Source: Nocardiopsis terrae (GTDB taxonomy: Bacteria; Actinomycetota; Actinomycetes; Streptosporangiales; Streptosporangiaceae). From it: DNA of 64,000 nt. Where the stretch lies: positions 78,509 through 142,508 of the forward strand of contig NZ_BMXJ01000007.1 in assembly GCF_014651695.1 (NCBI RefSeq), in the 5' to 3' direction. Below the pieces are notes generated by a model. The model had not been told where the DNA came from. It saw only the letters and a program-made list of their open reading frames with translations, and did no database searches. The number at the start of each line of letters is the position of its first letter. Within the stretch, counting starts at the first letter, position 1. Positions 54,688-63,486 of this stretch are shown in pieces. A program made the translations under genes and the position numbers.

Positions 54688-57600
54688 TTACCGCATCTGG
54701 GACAGCAGTTTTCCGACCTGGCGCAGGCGGGCCAGGCTGGCTTCGTAGCGGGCACCGATGTACAGCAGCACCAGGCCGATGACCGCGAACGGAAGCCAGT
54801 TGGGCATCAGCCGGGTCAGTTCCCACAGGGGCGGGCCGAAGGCGCGCAGCGAGGTGGTGAGCAGGGTGAGGCCGCCGAGGACCAGGGCCGCCTGGCGGCG
54901 TTGGCGCAGCCCCCACAGGGTGACGGCCAGGCCGGTCGCGAGCACCGCCGGGAGCCGCCAGAGCGTGTCGTCGGAGATGAGTACCTGCCACACCGTGGGC
55001 CCGAGCAGGAGGGCCAGTCCGCCGCCGTGGGCCAGCCAACTGGACGGGGCCGGGTCGGCCTTGCGCGACCACTCCCAACCGATGACCAGGAAGGCGATCG
55101 CGGGCGGCACCGTGTACGCCTCGGGGACGCTGACGTCCCATGCGGCGAGCGCGGTCCACAGGGCGAGGAGCATCAGCAAGCCGCCGACCACCGCGAGCCA
55201 TCGGCGGTCCGGCCTGACCGCGCTGGCCAGGCTCACCACGCCGACCGAGGCCAGGGCCACCGCCACCACTTCCGGGCGGGCGGGGGAGAGGACCGTGAGC
55301 AGTAGGGCTGCGGCGGCCCACAACGCGGCGGGGACCTCGGCGGCGGCCACGAGCGGGCCGCGCAGGCGCGGGGCGACCGCGGCGACGGCGGCGGCCACCA
55401 CGATGGGACCGAAGGCCGCGTACCCGACCGGTGCGTCCAGGGCCAGCAGCAGGGTGAGGGAGAAGGCTCCCGTGGCGGCCGTGGCGGCCGAGGCGGAGGC
55501 CGTCGCCACGAACCGGGTTCGGGCCGGTGCGGCGCTGACCGACGTGATCACGGCGGCCGCCAGCAGAACCCCCACGGTGCTGTAGCGCTCCGAGAGTGCC
55601 CAGCTCAGTGCCAGCGCGAGTGTGCACAGCCCGGTCAGCCACGGCATCCAGGAGGTCCGGTCCCCGCGGAGCAGTGCCGCCCCGGTCAGCAACAGGGCGC
55701 CGACCGCGAGGGTCCACACCAGTGCGGCGAGGAAGGGTGCGCCCAGCGCCACCGGTAGCGGGACCAGGGTGAGCGGGGCGACCAGTGCCGCTGCCGGGAG
55801 CAGCAGTCCGCGGTCCAGGAGCAGGACCGTGCCCAGGGCGAGCGTTCCGGCGGCCAGGAGCCCGAGCGGGACGGTGAACATGCTCAGGGTGTCGGCGGGG
55901 GCGGGCAGTCCGACGAACACGTGCGCGGGCTCCAGGAGCGCGGAGAGCGGTGCCTCGTGGAGGGGGTGGGTTCGTGAGAAGGCGGCGAGGGCGGGGAGGC
56001 CGCGGGGGCCCGCCACCAGTGGCACGGCGGCCAGCAGGAACAGCCCCGCCACACTGAACGGGGCGGGCCCGCCCGACACGACCGGTTCCGGTGCCCTCCC
56101 CCTTCCGCGGCGGCCGAGTACCAGCGCGGCCGCACCGAGGAGGAGGGCGGCCGCACCGAGCAGCCACCACGGGAGCTGGCCGGTGGCTCCGACGGTCGCG
56201 GAGGCGACCAGCGCGGTGGACCCGAAGGCGAGGACCGCACCCCATGCGATGGCTGTCAGCCCGTAGGTGAGCTGTGTCAGGAGGCGTTCCTCGGCGAGGG
56301 CCGCGGGCGGGGTCCCGGCGGCGGGGGAGAGGCGTCGGCGTGCCAGCGCGGAAAGCGCCACGACCGCCGCTGCCAGGAGCAGTGTGACCAGGGTGGTGTG
56401 TTGTTGGGGGAGTGACCAGGCCAGGGCGAGCAGCATCGTGGCCAGGCCGGTGACCCCGGGCAGCCAGGCGTCGGGGCTCCGCAGCCTGGACGCCCACAGG
56501 AACAGTGCGGCGCCCACGAGCAGTGTCCACACGACTGCCGCGGCGAACGGTGCACCCGCCAGTACCGGCAGCGGGACCAGGGTCGGCGGCACGGTCAGGG
56601 CCAGCGCAGCCGGGAGCCAACGGCGGTCGATCAACGCCACCAGGCCCGTCACCAGCGCGCCCACCAACAGGACGCCGAGCGCCGAACCCACCGCGGAGAG
56701 GACTCCCGGCTGCGCGGGGAGGCCGAGCACGGTGTTCACCGGTGCCCACATCGCCTCGGCCGGCTCCGACCAGGAGACGCGCGGGGAGAACAGCGTCAGG
56801 GCGGGTGAGCGTTCGGGCAGGGCCAGGAGCGGTGCCCCGGGAAGCAGGGCCAGGCCCGCGAGGGTGAACAGCGGGCGGGGGTCGGCGGCCCGGTCCTGTC
56901 CTGGGGAGGACACCGCGAGCGGGGACGGGGCCCGCACCCGGCTGAGCAGCAGCGCGGTCGTCCCGCACAGCAGCACGGCACCGGTCAGCAGCCACCACTG
57001 GGCCTGAACGGTGCCCTCCGCACCCCGGTTCCCGAGCAGGTAGGCGGTGCTGAGCAGCAGGGACAGACCCCACAGCAGGACGCTTCCCATGTAGAGGGTC
57101 GCGGCGCGGCCACCCGGTTCGGGGCTGTGCCCCGGTTCCGTGAACCGGCGTGCCCCGGCCGCGCAGACCAGCGCGGTGACCGCCAGCAACAGCAGGCAGG
57201 CCAGGGTCGTGTACCGCTCGGGCAGTGCCCAGACCAGGCCGGTCACCAGGGTCAGTGTCCCGGTGACCACCGGGACCGAGCCCGTCCACCTGCGCAGCAC
57301 CGCCGAACCCAGGACCAGGCAGCCGCCGACCACCAGCGCCCACACGGCCGCCACGGTCTGCGGCAGGCCGAGGAGCAGGGGAAGGGCGAGGAGCGTGGTC
57401 GGCGCGGTCAGGGAGAGCGTGACGGACAGGGCGGAGCGGCGCAGCAGCCGGACCGTGCCGAGGGCGAGCCCCGTGGCGGCCAGGATCCCGGCCAGGTACA
57501 CGAGGTTCAGCGGCGGCAGTGTGCTCGCCCGGTCCAGTTGGAGGAGCTCCACGGCGGGGGCGGCCATCGCGGCCGGTTCGAGGCTCCACGGCAGGACCGG

Positions 57601-58899
57601 CAGCCGGGGCAGCACCGGCAGGTGTGCGGGACCGGCGACCAGCGGCACCAGCGCCAGGGCGCCCAGGCCGATGATCGCGTACACGGAGAGCGTGCGGGGC
57701 GTGGCGGCCTGCCCCGGGCCTGTTCGTCCCGGGCCCCGCCAGCGGTCCAGCAGGAGACCGGTGGCCCCGGCCAGCAGCAGCGTTGTGGCCAGTGACCACC
57801 AGCCCAGCGGGTCGGAACCGGAGGAGGAGGTGCTGGCGAGCACGACCACACCGGTGACGAGCAGGGCCAGACCCCACAGGATGAGGGCCGACACGTGCAG
57901 GGTCCGGACCGGCACGCCCCGGCGGGGGGAGCCGAGCCGGCGGACGACCAGCCCGTCGACGAGTGCGGTGGCGGCGAGCACGGCCAGCAGCCAGCCGGGG
58001 TTCCCGTCGGTGGGCAGCGCGATGACCAGCAGCACCGGAACCGGCTGGGCGAACAGTGCGGCCAGGATCCGGGGAGAGCGGAGCGGCACCAGGGCCGGGT
58101 AGAGCACCAGGAGCGCACTGATCACCGTGAGGGCCGCGCCGGTGTACCCGGGGCCGTTGGTGAGCCGGTCGCTCAGCAGCCACAGGGCGAGCGCGTCGAC
58201 GCAGAGCAGCCCGGCGGCCACGGCGCCGAAGGTCTCGGCGGTGGCGTGCAGCCCGCGCCGGTGCAGCGGGCGGGCCAGGACGGCGAAGGCCAGGGTGGTC
58301 AGGCCGAGTACGGCGGCACGGGCGCCGGTGCCCATGTCGCTCCACGTCCAGATGGCGAAGACCAGGGCGGCGATGCCGACGAGGAGGCCGCCCAGGGCGA
58401 GGATGACGTTCTGGGCCGAGCGTCGGCTGACCTCCCCGCCCGGGACCGGGCCGGGATCGGGCTGGCTCCGGTGGGCGGCGGAGCTCCGGTGCGGGCCCTG
58501 GGGCGCCCCGTCGTGTCCGGGCCCTGCGGGCTCGCGCGGAGCTACGGCCTGGGCGGCGTTCGCGGCGGTGTCCGCGGGCGCGGCGCGCCGTTCCGGTGCG
58601 GGGGCCGGGGCCCGCCCCGGAGCGGGGGCGGGGTGTTCGGGGCCGTCGGAGCGCAAACGCGCCTCGGACTCCCGGCGCAGCTGTGCCAGCACGCCGGGGC
58701 GTTCCTGAGCCAGTACGCGCTCGCGCCCGCGCAGCGCCCGCAGTTCGGAGTCGATCCACCACAGGCGTTGTGCGGTCGGTCCGACCAGGGCCAGTCCGCA
58801 GCGCTGGCACCAGGGAGCGGAGCGGGTGAGCGCCGCCTGGCAGTCCGGACAGTGTCGCGGTGCTCCCGGCGGGGGGTGTGGGAGTCCTCGGGCGTTCAT
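54688..58899 (-). CDS. Giant polytopic membrane protein (SCO7613 C-terminal-domain type) with N-terminal zinc ribbon
   Basis: Encodes about 1,403 residues. Residues 15-40 form a zinc ribbon (HCPDCQAALTRSAPWCQRCG). A Pro/Ala-rich linker to residue 160 is followed by some 35-40 membrane helices without long loops. Three blocks start with the similar sequences LGLPQTVAAVWALVVGG (near 511), LAGAPFAAAVVWTLLVGA (near 785) and LGAPFLAALVWTLAVGAL (near 1056), so the protein grew by duplication of a unit of about 270 residues. The actinomycete family is annotated only by the name SCO7613. ATG at 58899 has GGGGAG ten bases before; other in-frame ATGs lie 3 and 12 codons upstream. No function is known. 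Confidence 0.85.
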   Translation of the reverse strand: MNARGLPHPPPGAPRHCPDCQAALTRSAPWCQRCGLALVGPTAQRLWWIDSELRALRGRERVLAQERPGVLAQLRRESEARLRSDGPEHPAPAPGRAPAPAPERRAAPADTAANAAQAVAPREPAGPGHDGAPQGPHRSSAAHRSQPDPGPVPGGEVSRRSAQNVILALGGLLVGIAALVFAIWTWSDMGTGARAAVLGLTTLAFAVLARPLHRRGLHATAETFGAVAAGLLCVDALALWLLSDRLTNGPGYTGAALTVISALLVLYPALVPLRSPRILAALFAQPVPVLLVIALPTDGNPGWLLAVLAATALVDGLVVRRLGSPRRGVPVRTLHVSALILWGLALLVTGVVVLASTSSSGSDPLGWWSLATTLLLAGATGLLLDRWRGPGRTGPGQAATPRTLSVYAIIGLGALALVPLVAGPAHLPVLPRLPVLPWSLEPAAMAAPAVELLQLDRASTLPPLNLVYLAGILAATGLALGTVRLLRRSALSVTLSLTAPTTLLALPLLLGLPQTVAAVWALVVGGCLVLGSAVLRRWTGSVPVVTGTLTLVTGLVWALPERYTTLACLLLLAVTALVCAAGARRFTEPGHSPEPGGRAATLYMGSVLLWGLSLLLSTAYLLGNRGAEGTVQAQWWLLTGAVLLCGTTALLLSRVRAPSPLAVSSPGQDRAADPRPLFTLAGLALLPGAPLLALPERSPALTLFSPRVSWSEPAEAMWAPVNTVLGLPAQPGVLSAVGSALGVLLVGALVTGLVALIDRRWLPAALALTVPPTLVPLPVLAGAPFAAAVVWTLLVGAALFLWASRLRSPDAWLPGVTGLATMLLALAWSLPQQHTTLVTLLLAAAVVALSALARRRLSPAAGTPPAALAEERLLTQLTYGLTAIAWGAVLAFGSTALVASATVGATGQLPWWLLGAAALLLGAAALVLGRRGRGRAPEPVVSGGPAPFSVAGLFLLAAVPLVAGPRGLPALAAFSRTHPLHEAPLSALLEPAHVFVGLPAPADTLSMFTVPLGLLAAGTLALGTVLLLDRGLLLPAAALVAPLTLVPLPVALGAPFLAALVWTLAVGALLLTGAALLRGDRTSWMPWLTGLCTLALALSWALSERYSTVGVLLAAAVITSVSAAPARTRFVATASASAATAATGAFSLTLLLALDAPVGYAAFGPIVVAAAVAAVAPRLRGPLVAAAEVPAALWAAAALLLTVLSPARPEVVAVALASVGVVSLASAVRPDRRWLAVVGGLLMLLALWTALAAWDVSVPEAYTVPPAIAFLVIGWEWSRKADPAPSSWLAHGGGLALLLGPTVWQVLISDDTLWRLPAVLATGLAVTLWGLRQRRQAALVLGGLTLLTTSLRAFGPPLWELTRLMPNWLPFAVIGLVLLYIGARYEASLARLRQVGKLLSQMR

Positions 58900-59719
58900 G
58901 GCGCCCATGCTCCCCGCTGTCCGGGCCCGGCGCATCGGTACGGATACTCAGGCTACTCGGACGCCCGGGCGCGCGTGCGGGGGCGAGTACTGCCGGGGCC
59001 GTGACCCTGTTCTCTCCCCGAACGCTTGGGGCGGGGGTGACAAAGACCTGTTCGGCATTGACGCGCTATTTACCCTTAGTGTCGGAATGCAGGTCAGAGG
59101 TGCGCGACATGCCTACATTCCGTGATGTGAGCCAGGGCATAGTAAAACTGGCGTTACTTTACCGTGACGATGATGCAGGCTGAGTTCGCTGCACTGAGAA
59201 CCGTTCCTGTGGACTGGTCGGGAGTGTTCCCGTTCAGTCGCGCGCCCCGAACGGTCTTGGGTGCACTGGTCCCCGGCGTGCTCGGGCCCCGGGGCGGCGA
59301 CACGCATCCCGTACGTGGTCCGATCCCGGGAGACCGGTTTCCTCGCGACCCGGCCATGGGGTGTGGCCACAAGTGCACGGGAGGCCCCAGGCCATCGCAC
59401 TGGTGGCAAGGGGGCCCGTAACGCCGACACCACACCAGGTGTCCCGGATCGCACACCCACAGTAACCGCATCGGCGTGACACCAGCAGAACCACTATCAC
59501 GCCAGAAACCACTCATACGCACGTATACACACCTGCGCATACTCAACCAAGAACAGTTCGCAACCCCCTCCCGTGTGGGAGCCCCGCTCCGCGGGCGGTC
59601 GAACGGCACCCCCGTCCCCTCCGCGGCACCTTGACGGGCCACACGGTCCGACGGCGGCCACCCACACCACACGAACACCCCCCGGGCGGGTCCGCGTGCG
59701 CCAACGTGAAAGGGCGATC
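58900..59719. other. 820-bp non-coding region upstream of the transglycosylase pair
   Basis: No gene is convincing here. The stretch 59050-59170 is A/T-rich for this genome and 59440-59560 again; these could hold promoters and a long 5' leader. Actinomycete genes for resuscitation and transglycosylase proteins often have c-di-AMP (ydaO) riboswitch leaders; I searched by eye for the ydaO core and did not find it. Confidence 0.5.
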
Positions 59720-60430
59720 TTGCTACTCAACCGGATCTCACTGCGCCAGATGAGTGCTGTCGGAGCCGCCGCGCTGGTCGCGGGCGGCATGTTCACGGTC
59801 TCGGCCTTCGCGGAGACGGACGGACTCGACCCCCGGCAGGCCGCCTCCGCCGCGACGCTCCCGGAGCCGACGGAAGCACCGCAGGCGTCGGAGGACGAGT
59901 TCTTCGCGAGCCCGCCCGCGGTCGACGACACCGAGCGCGAGAACCGGCGCGAGCAGAACCGGGCCGGGGTACTGGCCGCGGCCGAGGAAGCCGTGCAGTC
60001 CGCCAGCGGCAGCGGCTCGGAGATCGCTGAGCCCGAGCCCGAACCCGAGGAGACCTCCGGCGAGACCGCAGGTGGTTCCTCCGACAGCGGTTCCGGTTCC
60101 TCGGGCGGCGGTGCCCCCGTTCCCGCGGGCTCCGCCAAGGAGATCGCCCTCCAGATGGTCCTCGACGAGGGCTGGGACGCCGACCAGTTCCACGGCTGCC
60201 TCGAGCCCCTGTGGGAGAAGGAGAGCAACTGGAACCACACGGCCCAGAACCCCAGTTCCGGTGCCTATGGCATTCCGCAGTCGCTTCCCGGCAGCAAGAT
60301 GGCCTCCCACGGCTCCGACTGGCAGACCAACCCCGCCACCCAGATCTCCTGGGGCATCGACTACATCAAGGGCCGCTACGGGAACCCGTGCGGCGCCTGG
60401 TCCCACTCCCAGGCGAACAACTGGTATTAA
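59720..60430 (+). CDS. Secreted transglycosylase-like protein, copy 1
   Basis: Encodes 236 residues. A signal peptide (LLLNRISLRQMSAVGAAALV, ending VSAFA before ETD) precedes 120 acidic, Ser/Gly-rich linker residues. The C-terminal 75 residues are a lysozyme-like domain of the aggregation-promoting-factor type: CLEPLWEKESNWNHTAQNPS with the catalytic-type Glu, then YGIPQSLPGSKMASHG and SWGIDYIKGRYGNP. It should cut peptidoglycan glycan strands outside the cell. The TTG start was chosen by analogy with copy 2 and has AAAGGG upstream. Copy 2 follows after 43 bases. Confidence 0.87.
   Translation: MLLNRISLRQMSAVGAAALVAGGMFTVSAFAETDGLDPRQAASAATLPEPTEAPQASEDEFFASPPAVDDTERENRREQNRAGVLAAAEEAVQSASGSGSEIAEPEPEPEETSGETAGGSSDSGSGSSGGGAPVPAGSAKEIALQMVLDEGWDADQFHGCLEPLWEKESNWNHTAQNPSSGAYGIPQSLPGSKMASHGSDWQTNPATQISWGIDYIKGRYGNPCGAWSHSQANNWY
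60179..60381 (+). repeat. 203-bp near-identical direct repeat, first copy
   Basis: This matches 60888-61090 with one base difference that I could find (C at 60191 against G at 60900). It covers the catalytic domain of copy 1. The N-terminal parts of the two genes differ strongly, so recent gene conversion is likely. Confidence 0.9.
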
Positions 60431-60473
60431 TAGGTTTTTCCCTGCCAATAACCCCCCTTTGGGAAAGGCGACC

Positions 60474-61139
60474 GTGCTACTCAACCGAATGTCGCTGCGC
60501 AGTACCGCGGCGGTCGGTGCGGCCACCCTGGTCGCCGGCGCGACGTTCGCCGTCTCCGCCTTCGCGGACGACGGCGTGGAACCGGACCTGGCGGCCAGTG
60601 CCGCCGTGCCGCAGTCCGAGGAACCCGCGACCGACACCGACGAGACCGAAGGCGATGAGTTCTTCGCCGCCTCGGAACCGCTGACCGAAGAGGAACTCCA
60701 GGACCTGCGCATGGACGCGCAGGCCCAGCGTGACGCTGCCAGTGGCGAAGGGGTGCGCAGCGCCCAGGCCACCGGGAGCGACATCGAGGAGGAAGAGGAA
60801 GAAGAGGAGGAGCCGGAGGAGACGCCCGAGTTCACGGGTGACGCCAAGGGCATCGCCCGTCAGATGGTGGCGGAACAGGGCTGGGGCGCCGACCAGTTCG
60901 ACGGCTGCCTCGAGCCCCTGTGGGAGAAGGAGAGCAACTGGAACCACACGGCCCAGAACCCCAGTTCCGGTGCCTATGGCATTCCGCAGTCGCTTCCCGG
61001 CAGCAAGATGGCCTCCCACGGCTCCGACTGGCAGACCAACCCCGCCACCCAGATCTCCTGGGGCATCGACTACATCAAGGGCCGCTACGGCACCCCCTGC
61101 GAGGCCTGGGCCCACTCCCAGTCCGTCGGCTGGTACTAG
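60474..61139 (+). CDS. Secreted transglycosylase-like protein, copy 2
   Basis: Encodes 221 residues. The signal peptide (LLNRMSLRSTAAVGAATLVA, ending VSAFA before DDG) resembles copy 1. The linker is highly acidic, with an unbroken run of Glu (SDIEEEEEEEEEPEETPEF). The catalytic domain is the same as in copy 1 up to RYG, then differs at the C terminus (TPCEAWAHSQSVGWY). GGGAAAGGCG precedes the GTG. The different linkers may place the same hydrolase at different wall sites. A strong terminator follows. Confidence 0.88.
   Translation: MLLNRMSLRSTAAVGAATLVAGATFAVSAFADDGVEPDLAASAAVPQSEEPATDTDETEGDEFFAASEPLTEEELQDLRMDAQAQRDAASGEGVRSAQATGSDIEEEEEEEEEPEETPEFTGDAKGIARQMVAEQGWGADQFDGCLEPLWEKESNWNHTAQNPSSGAYGIPQSLPGSKMASHGSDWQTNPATQISWGIDYIKGRYGTPCEAWAHSQSVGWY
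60888..61090 (+). repeat. 203-bp near-identical direct repeat, second copy
   Basis: The second copy of the repeat at 60179-60381, offset by 709 bases. Such close long repeats in a head-to-tail pair also allow deletion of one gene by recombination. Confidence 0.9.
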
Positions 61140-61162
61140 GCGGTCGGCCCCTCCGGGCCACA

Positions 61163-61206
61163 GGAAGCGGCCCCGTGATCGAACTCCGATCCCAGGGGCC
61201 GCTTCC
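61163..61206. terminator. Terminator between the transglycosylase pair and kinase gene
   Basis: GGAAGCGGCCCC (61163-61174) and GGGGCCGCTTCC (61195-61206) give a perfect 12-bp stem with a 20-nt loop, serving convergent transcripts. Confidence 0.8.
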
Positions 61207-61269
61207 CGTCTTCTCCGGACAGCTCATCGGAGCCGAGGACGCCGGGTCCGAACCCGGGCGCGCGCGGGA

Positions 61270-63354
61270 TCAGCAGGTGTTGTCCTGGCTGTTCTGCCAG
61301 GTGACGTCGCGGACGCTCGTGTTCACCCCGCAGGGGTTCTCGACGATCTGGGTGTCGATCAGTGTCAGGTCCTCGAAGGTGATGTCGGAGGTGTTGGCGA
61401 ACTCCGAGCGGGCGGCGAGCCGGATACCCCCCGGGCCGGCGACGGTTCCGCCCCTGACGGTGACGTTGTGGCAGTTCTCGAACAGGACGGCGTTGTTGCC
61501 GGTCTCCGCGATGTCGACGTTCTCGATCACGGCGCCGCCGCTCTCGGAGAGACAGAAGATCCCGCGGCCGCCGCCGCGCGCCCGGACCTCTCCCACCCGG
61601 ATGTTGGTGTCGTAACCGCCGTCCAGGTGGCCGTTGCGGTTGGCCATGCGCAGGGCCGCGTACCCGGTGCCGGTGCCGGCCCCCTCGGCGTCGACACCGC
61701 CGACGGTGACGTTGACGGTGTCGTTGAGCATCAGCCCCGAGGAGCCGGTGTCCCGGGCGGTGACCGTGCCGATGGTGAGCCCGTCGACTCCGTAGGTCTC
61801 CACACCGTGGTCGCTGGTGCCGGAGACGTGGACGTCGTCGACGCGGATGTCGCGCGCCTGACGGACCGAGTCGTCGTCACGGCTGTCGACGCGCACGCCG
61901 AGGCCGCCGGACAGGCGTAGGTCGACCTGTCCGAGGTGCACGTCCTGCGAGGTCCGGATGTGGACCCCGAAGTTGGGCGCCCCGGTCAGGGACAGGTGGG
62001 GGACGGAGACGTCCCGGGCGTCGCGGATCCGCACGGCGGCGCTGTCACTCGTGGAGTCGCCGGTGACGTCGATGGTGCCGCAGACCTCCAGCGAGGTGTG
62101 GCTGGGCAGGTCGAGGGAGGTGTCGGCGGGCATCACGCCGGAGCCGCGCACGGCCACGCTCTGCTGCTCCGTGCGCCGCGGGTCCAAACTGTCGACTGCC
62201 GCGCGCATCGCCTGGAGCATGTCGCCGCCCTCGTACACGACGTCGCCGCCGTGGCGCGACGTCCAGGTCTCGCCGTCCAGGTCGGCTTCGGCGTCGAAGG
62301 TCCCCACCCCGCACGCGGAGGTGGTGGAGGCGGCGGGCCCGTCACTGTCGCCGGAGGGCAGGGACAGCACGACCACGGTGGTCCCGACGGCCAGGACCGC
62401 CAGCGCGCTCGCGCCCAGCGCCATCACGGTCTTCCTGGAACCCCTGCGCCGGTTCGCGGCCTCGCGGCCACCGGCCCTGCGCCTGCCAGGCGCCGGGGTT
62501 CCGCGCTCGCGGCCCGGGGAGGAGCCCCGGCCGCCTCCGTCGCGGCACCGCCGTAGGAGTTCCAGGGCCTGGTCGGCGGTGAGCCTCCGGTCGGGGTCGC
62601 GCTCCAGCAGGCCGGTGATCACCGGCTCCAGCCACCCGGCCCGGGACATGGGCGGGAGCGGGGCGGAGATGACCGCGGCGATCGCGGCGGTGATGGAGTC
62701 GCGGCGGAAGGGGGAGACCCCTTCCACGGCGGCGTAGAGCGTCACGCCGATGCTCCACAGGTCGCCCCGGTGCTCGGCCGGGCCGCCCTCCAGCCGCTCG
62801 GGCGGCATGTACTCGGGTGAGCCGACCAGCGCGCCGGTGCGGGTGATGCTCGGTCCGCCCTCCATGGTGGCGATACCGAAGTCGGTGAGGATGACCCGCC
62901 CGTCGGCCGACACCATGATGTTGCCCGGCTTGATGTCGCGGTGCAGGACCCCGGCCGTGTCGGCGGCGCGCACGGCCTGGAGCAGGGACTCGGCGATGCC
63001 GGCGACCCGGGCCGGGGGCAGGGACCCGGACGCGGCGAGCAGGTCCTGGAGGGAGTCGCCGTCGACGAGTTCCATGACCACCCAGGGATCGTGCTCGAAC
63101 TCGAACACGTCGTGGATGGTGATGACCGTGGGGTGGTTGATCCGGGCGGCCGACTGGGCCTCGCGGCGGACACGGGCGTGTGCGTCCGCGCGTTCGGCGG
63201 CGGTGAAGTGGCCGGGCAGGAGGACCTGCTTGATCGCCACGACCCGGTCCAGGGCGGTGTCGTGGGCTTCCCAGACGATGCCCATGCCGCCGCGGCCGAG
63301 TTCACGGCGCAGGGCGTAGCGGTTCGCGATGGTGGGGTGGTTGTTGCTCGGCAT
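61270..63354 (-). CDS. Ser/Thr protein kinase with extracellular right-handed beta-helix domain
   Basis: Encodes 694 residues. The kinase domain (12-275) is complete: ELGRGGMGIVWEAHDT, Lys in RVVAIKQVLL, GVLHRDIKPGNIMVS, LTDFGIATMEG and GSPEYMPPERL. A basic linker and one membrane helix (TVMALGASALAVLAVGTTVV, near 312-334) lead to some 350 residues outside the cell. These form repeated short strands (SLEVCGTIDVTGD, VHIRTSQDVHLGQVDLRLSG, GLMLNDTVNVTVGG, NNAVLFENCHNVTVRGG), the pattern of pectate-lyase-like parallel beta-helices. Such helices bind or cut polysaccharides, so the kinase may sense cell-wall or plant glycans. Catalytic residues in the helix cannot be assigned. Confidence 0.88.
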   Translation of the reverse strand: MPSNNHPTIANRYALRRELGRGGMGIVWEAHDTALDRVVAIKQVLLPGHFTAAERADAHARVRREAQSAARINHPTVITIHDVFEFEHDPWVVMELVDGDSLQDLLAASGSLPPARVAGIAESLLQAVRAADTAGVLHRDIKPGNIMVSADGRVILTDFGIATMEGGPSITRTGALVGSPEYMPPERLEGGPAEHRGDLWSIGVTLYAAVEGVSPFRRDSITAAIAAVISAPLPPMSRAGWLEPVITGLLERDPDRRLTADQALELLRRCRDGGGRGSSPGRERGTPAPGRRRAGGREAANRRRGSRKTVMALGASALAVLAVGTTVVVLSLPSGDSDGPAASTTSACGVGTFDAEADLDGETWTSRHGGDVVYEGGDMLQAMRAAVDSLDPRRTEQQSVAVRGSGVMPADTSLDLPSHTSLEVCGTIDVTGDSTSDSAAVRIRDARDVSVPHLSLTGAPNFGVHIRTSQDVHLGQVDLRLSGGLGVRVDSRDDDSVRQARDIRVDDVHVSGTSDHGVETYGVDGLTIGTVTARDTGSSGLMLNDTVNVTVGGVDAEGAGTGTGYAALRMANRNGHLDGGYDTNIRVGEVRARGGGRGIFCLSESGGAVIENVDIAETGNNAVLFENCHNVTVRGGTVAGPGGIRLAARSEFANTSDITFEDLTLIDTQIVENPCGVNTSVRDVTWQNSQDNTC

Positions 63355-63440
63355 CTGTCGCCCTCTCGGAGCGGGCTCTGTGCGGGGGAGGTTCCTGTCG
63401 TGTGGGGCACGGAACAGGATCGGGGGCGGGAGATCGCGCG

Positions 63441-63476
63441 CGAAGGGGCACCCCGCGTCCGCGAGGTGCCCCTTCG
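63441..63476 (-). terminator. Terminator of fumC
   Basis: CGAAGGGGCACC (63441-63452) and GGTGCCCCTTCG (63465-63476) form a perfect 12-bp stem just past the fumC stop on the minus strand. Confidence 0.75.
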
Positions 63477-63486
63477 CCGGCGGCTA

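Noticed and set aside
58936..59719. ydaO (c-di-AMP) riboswitch upstream of the transglycosylase genes
   Set aside because: Expected by context, but the conserved core was not found by eye on the plus strand.
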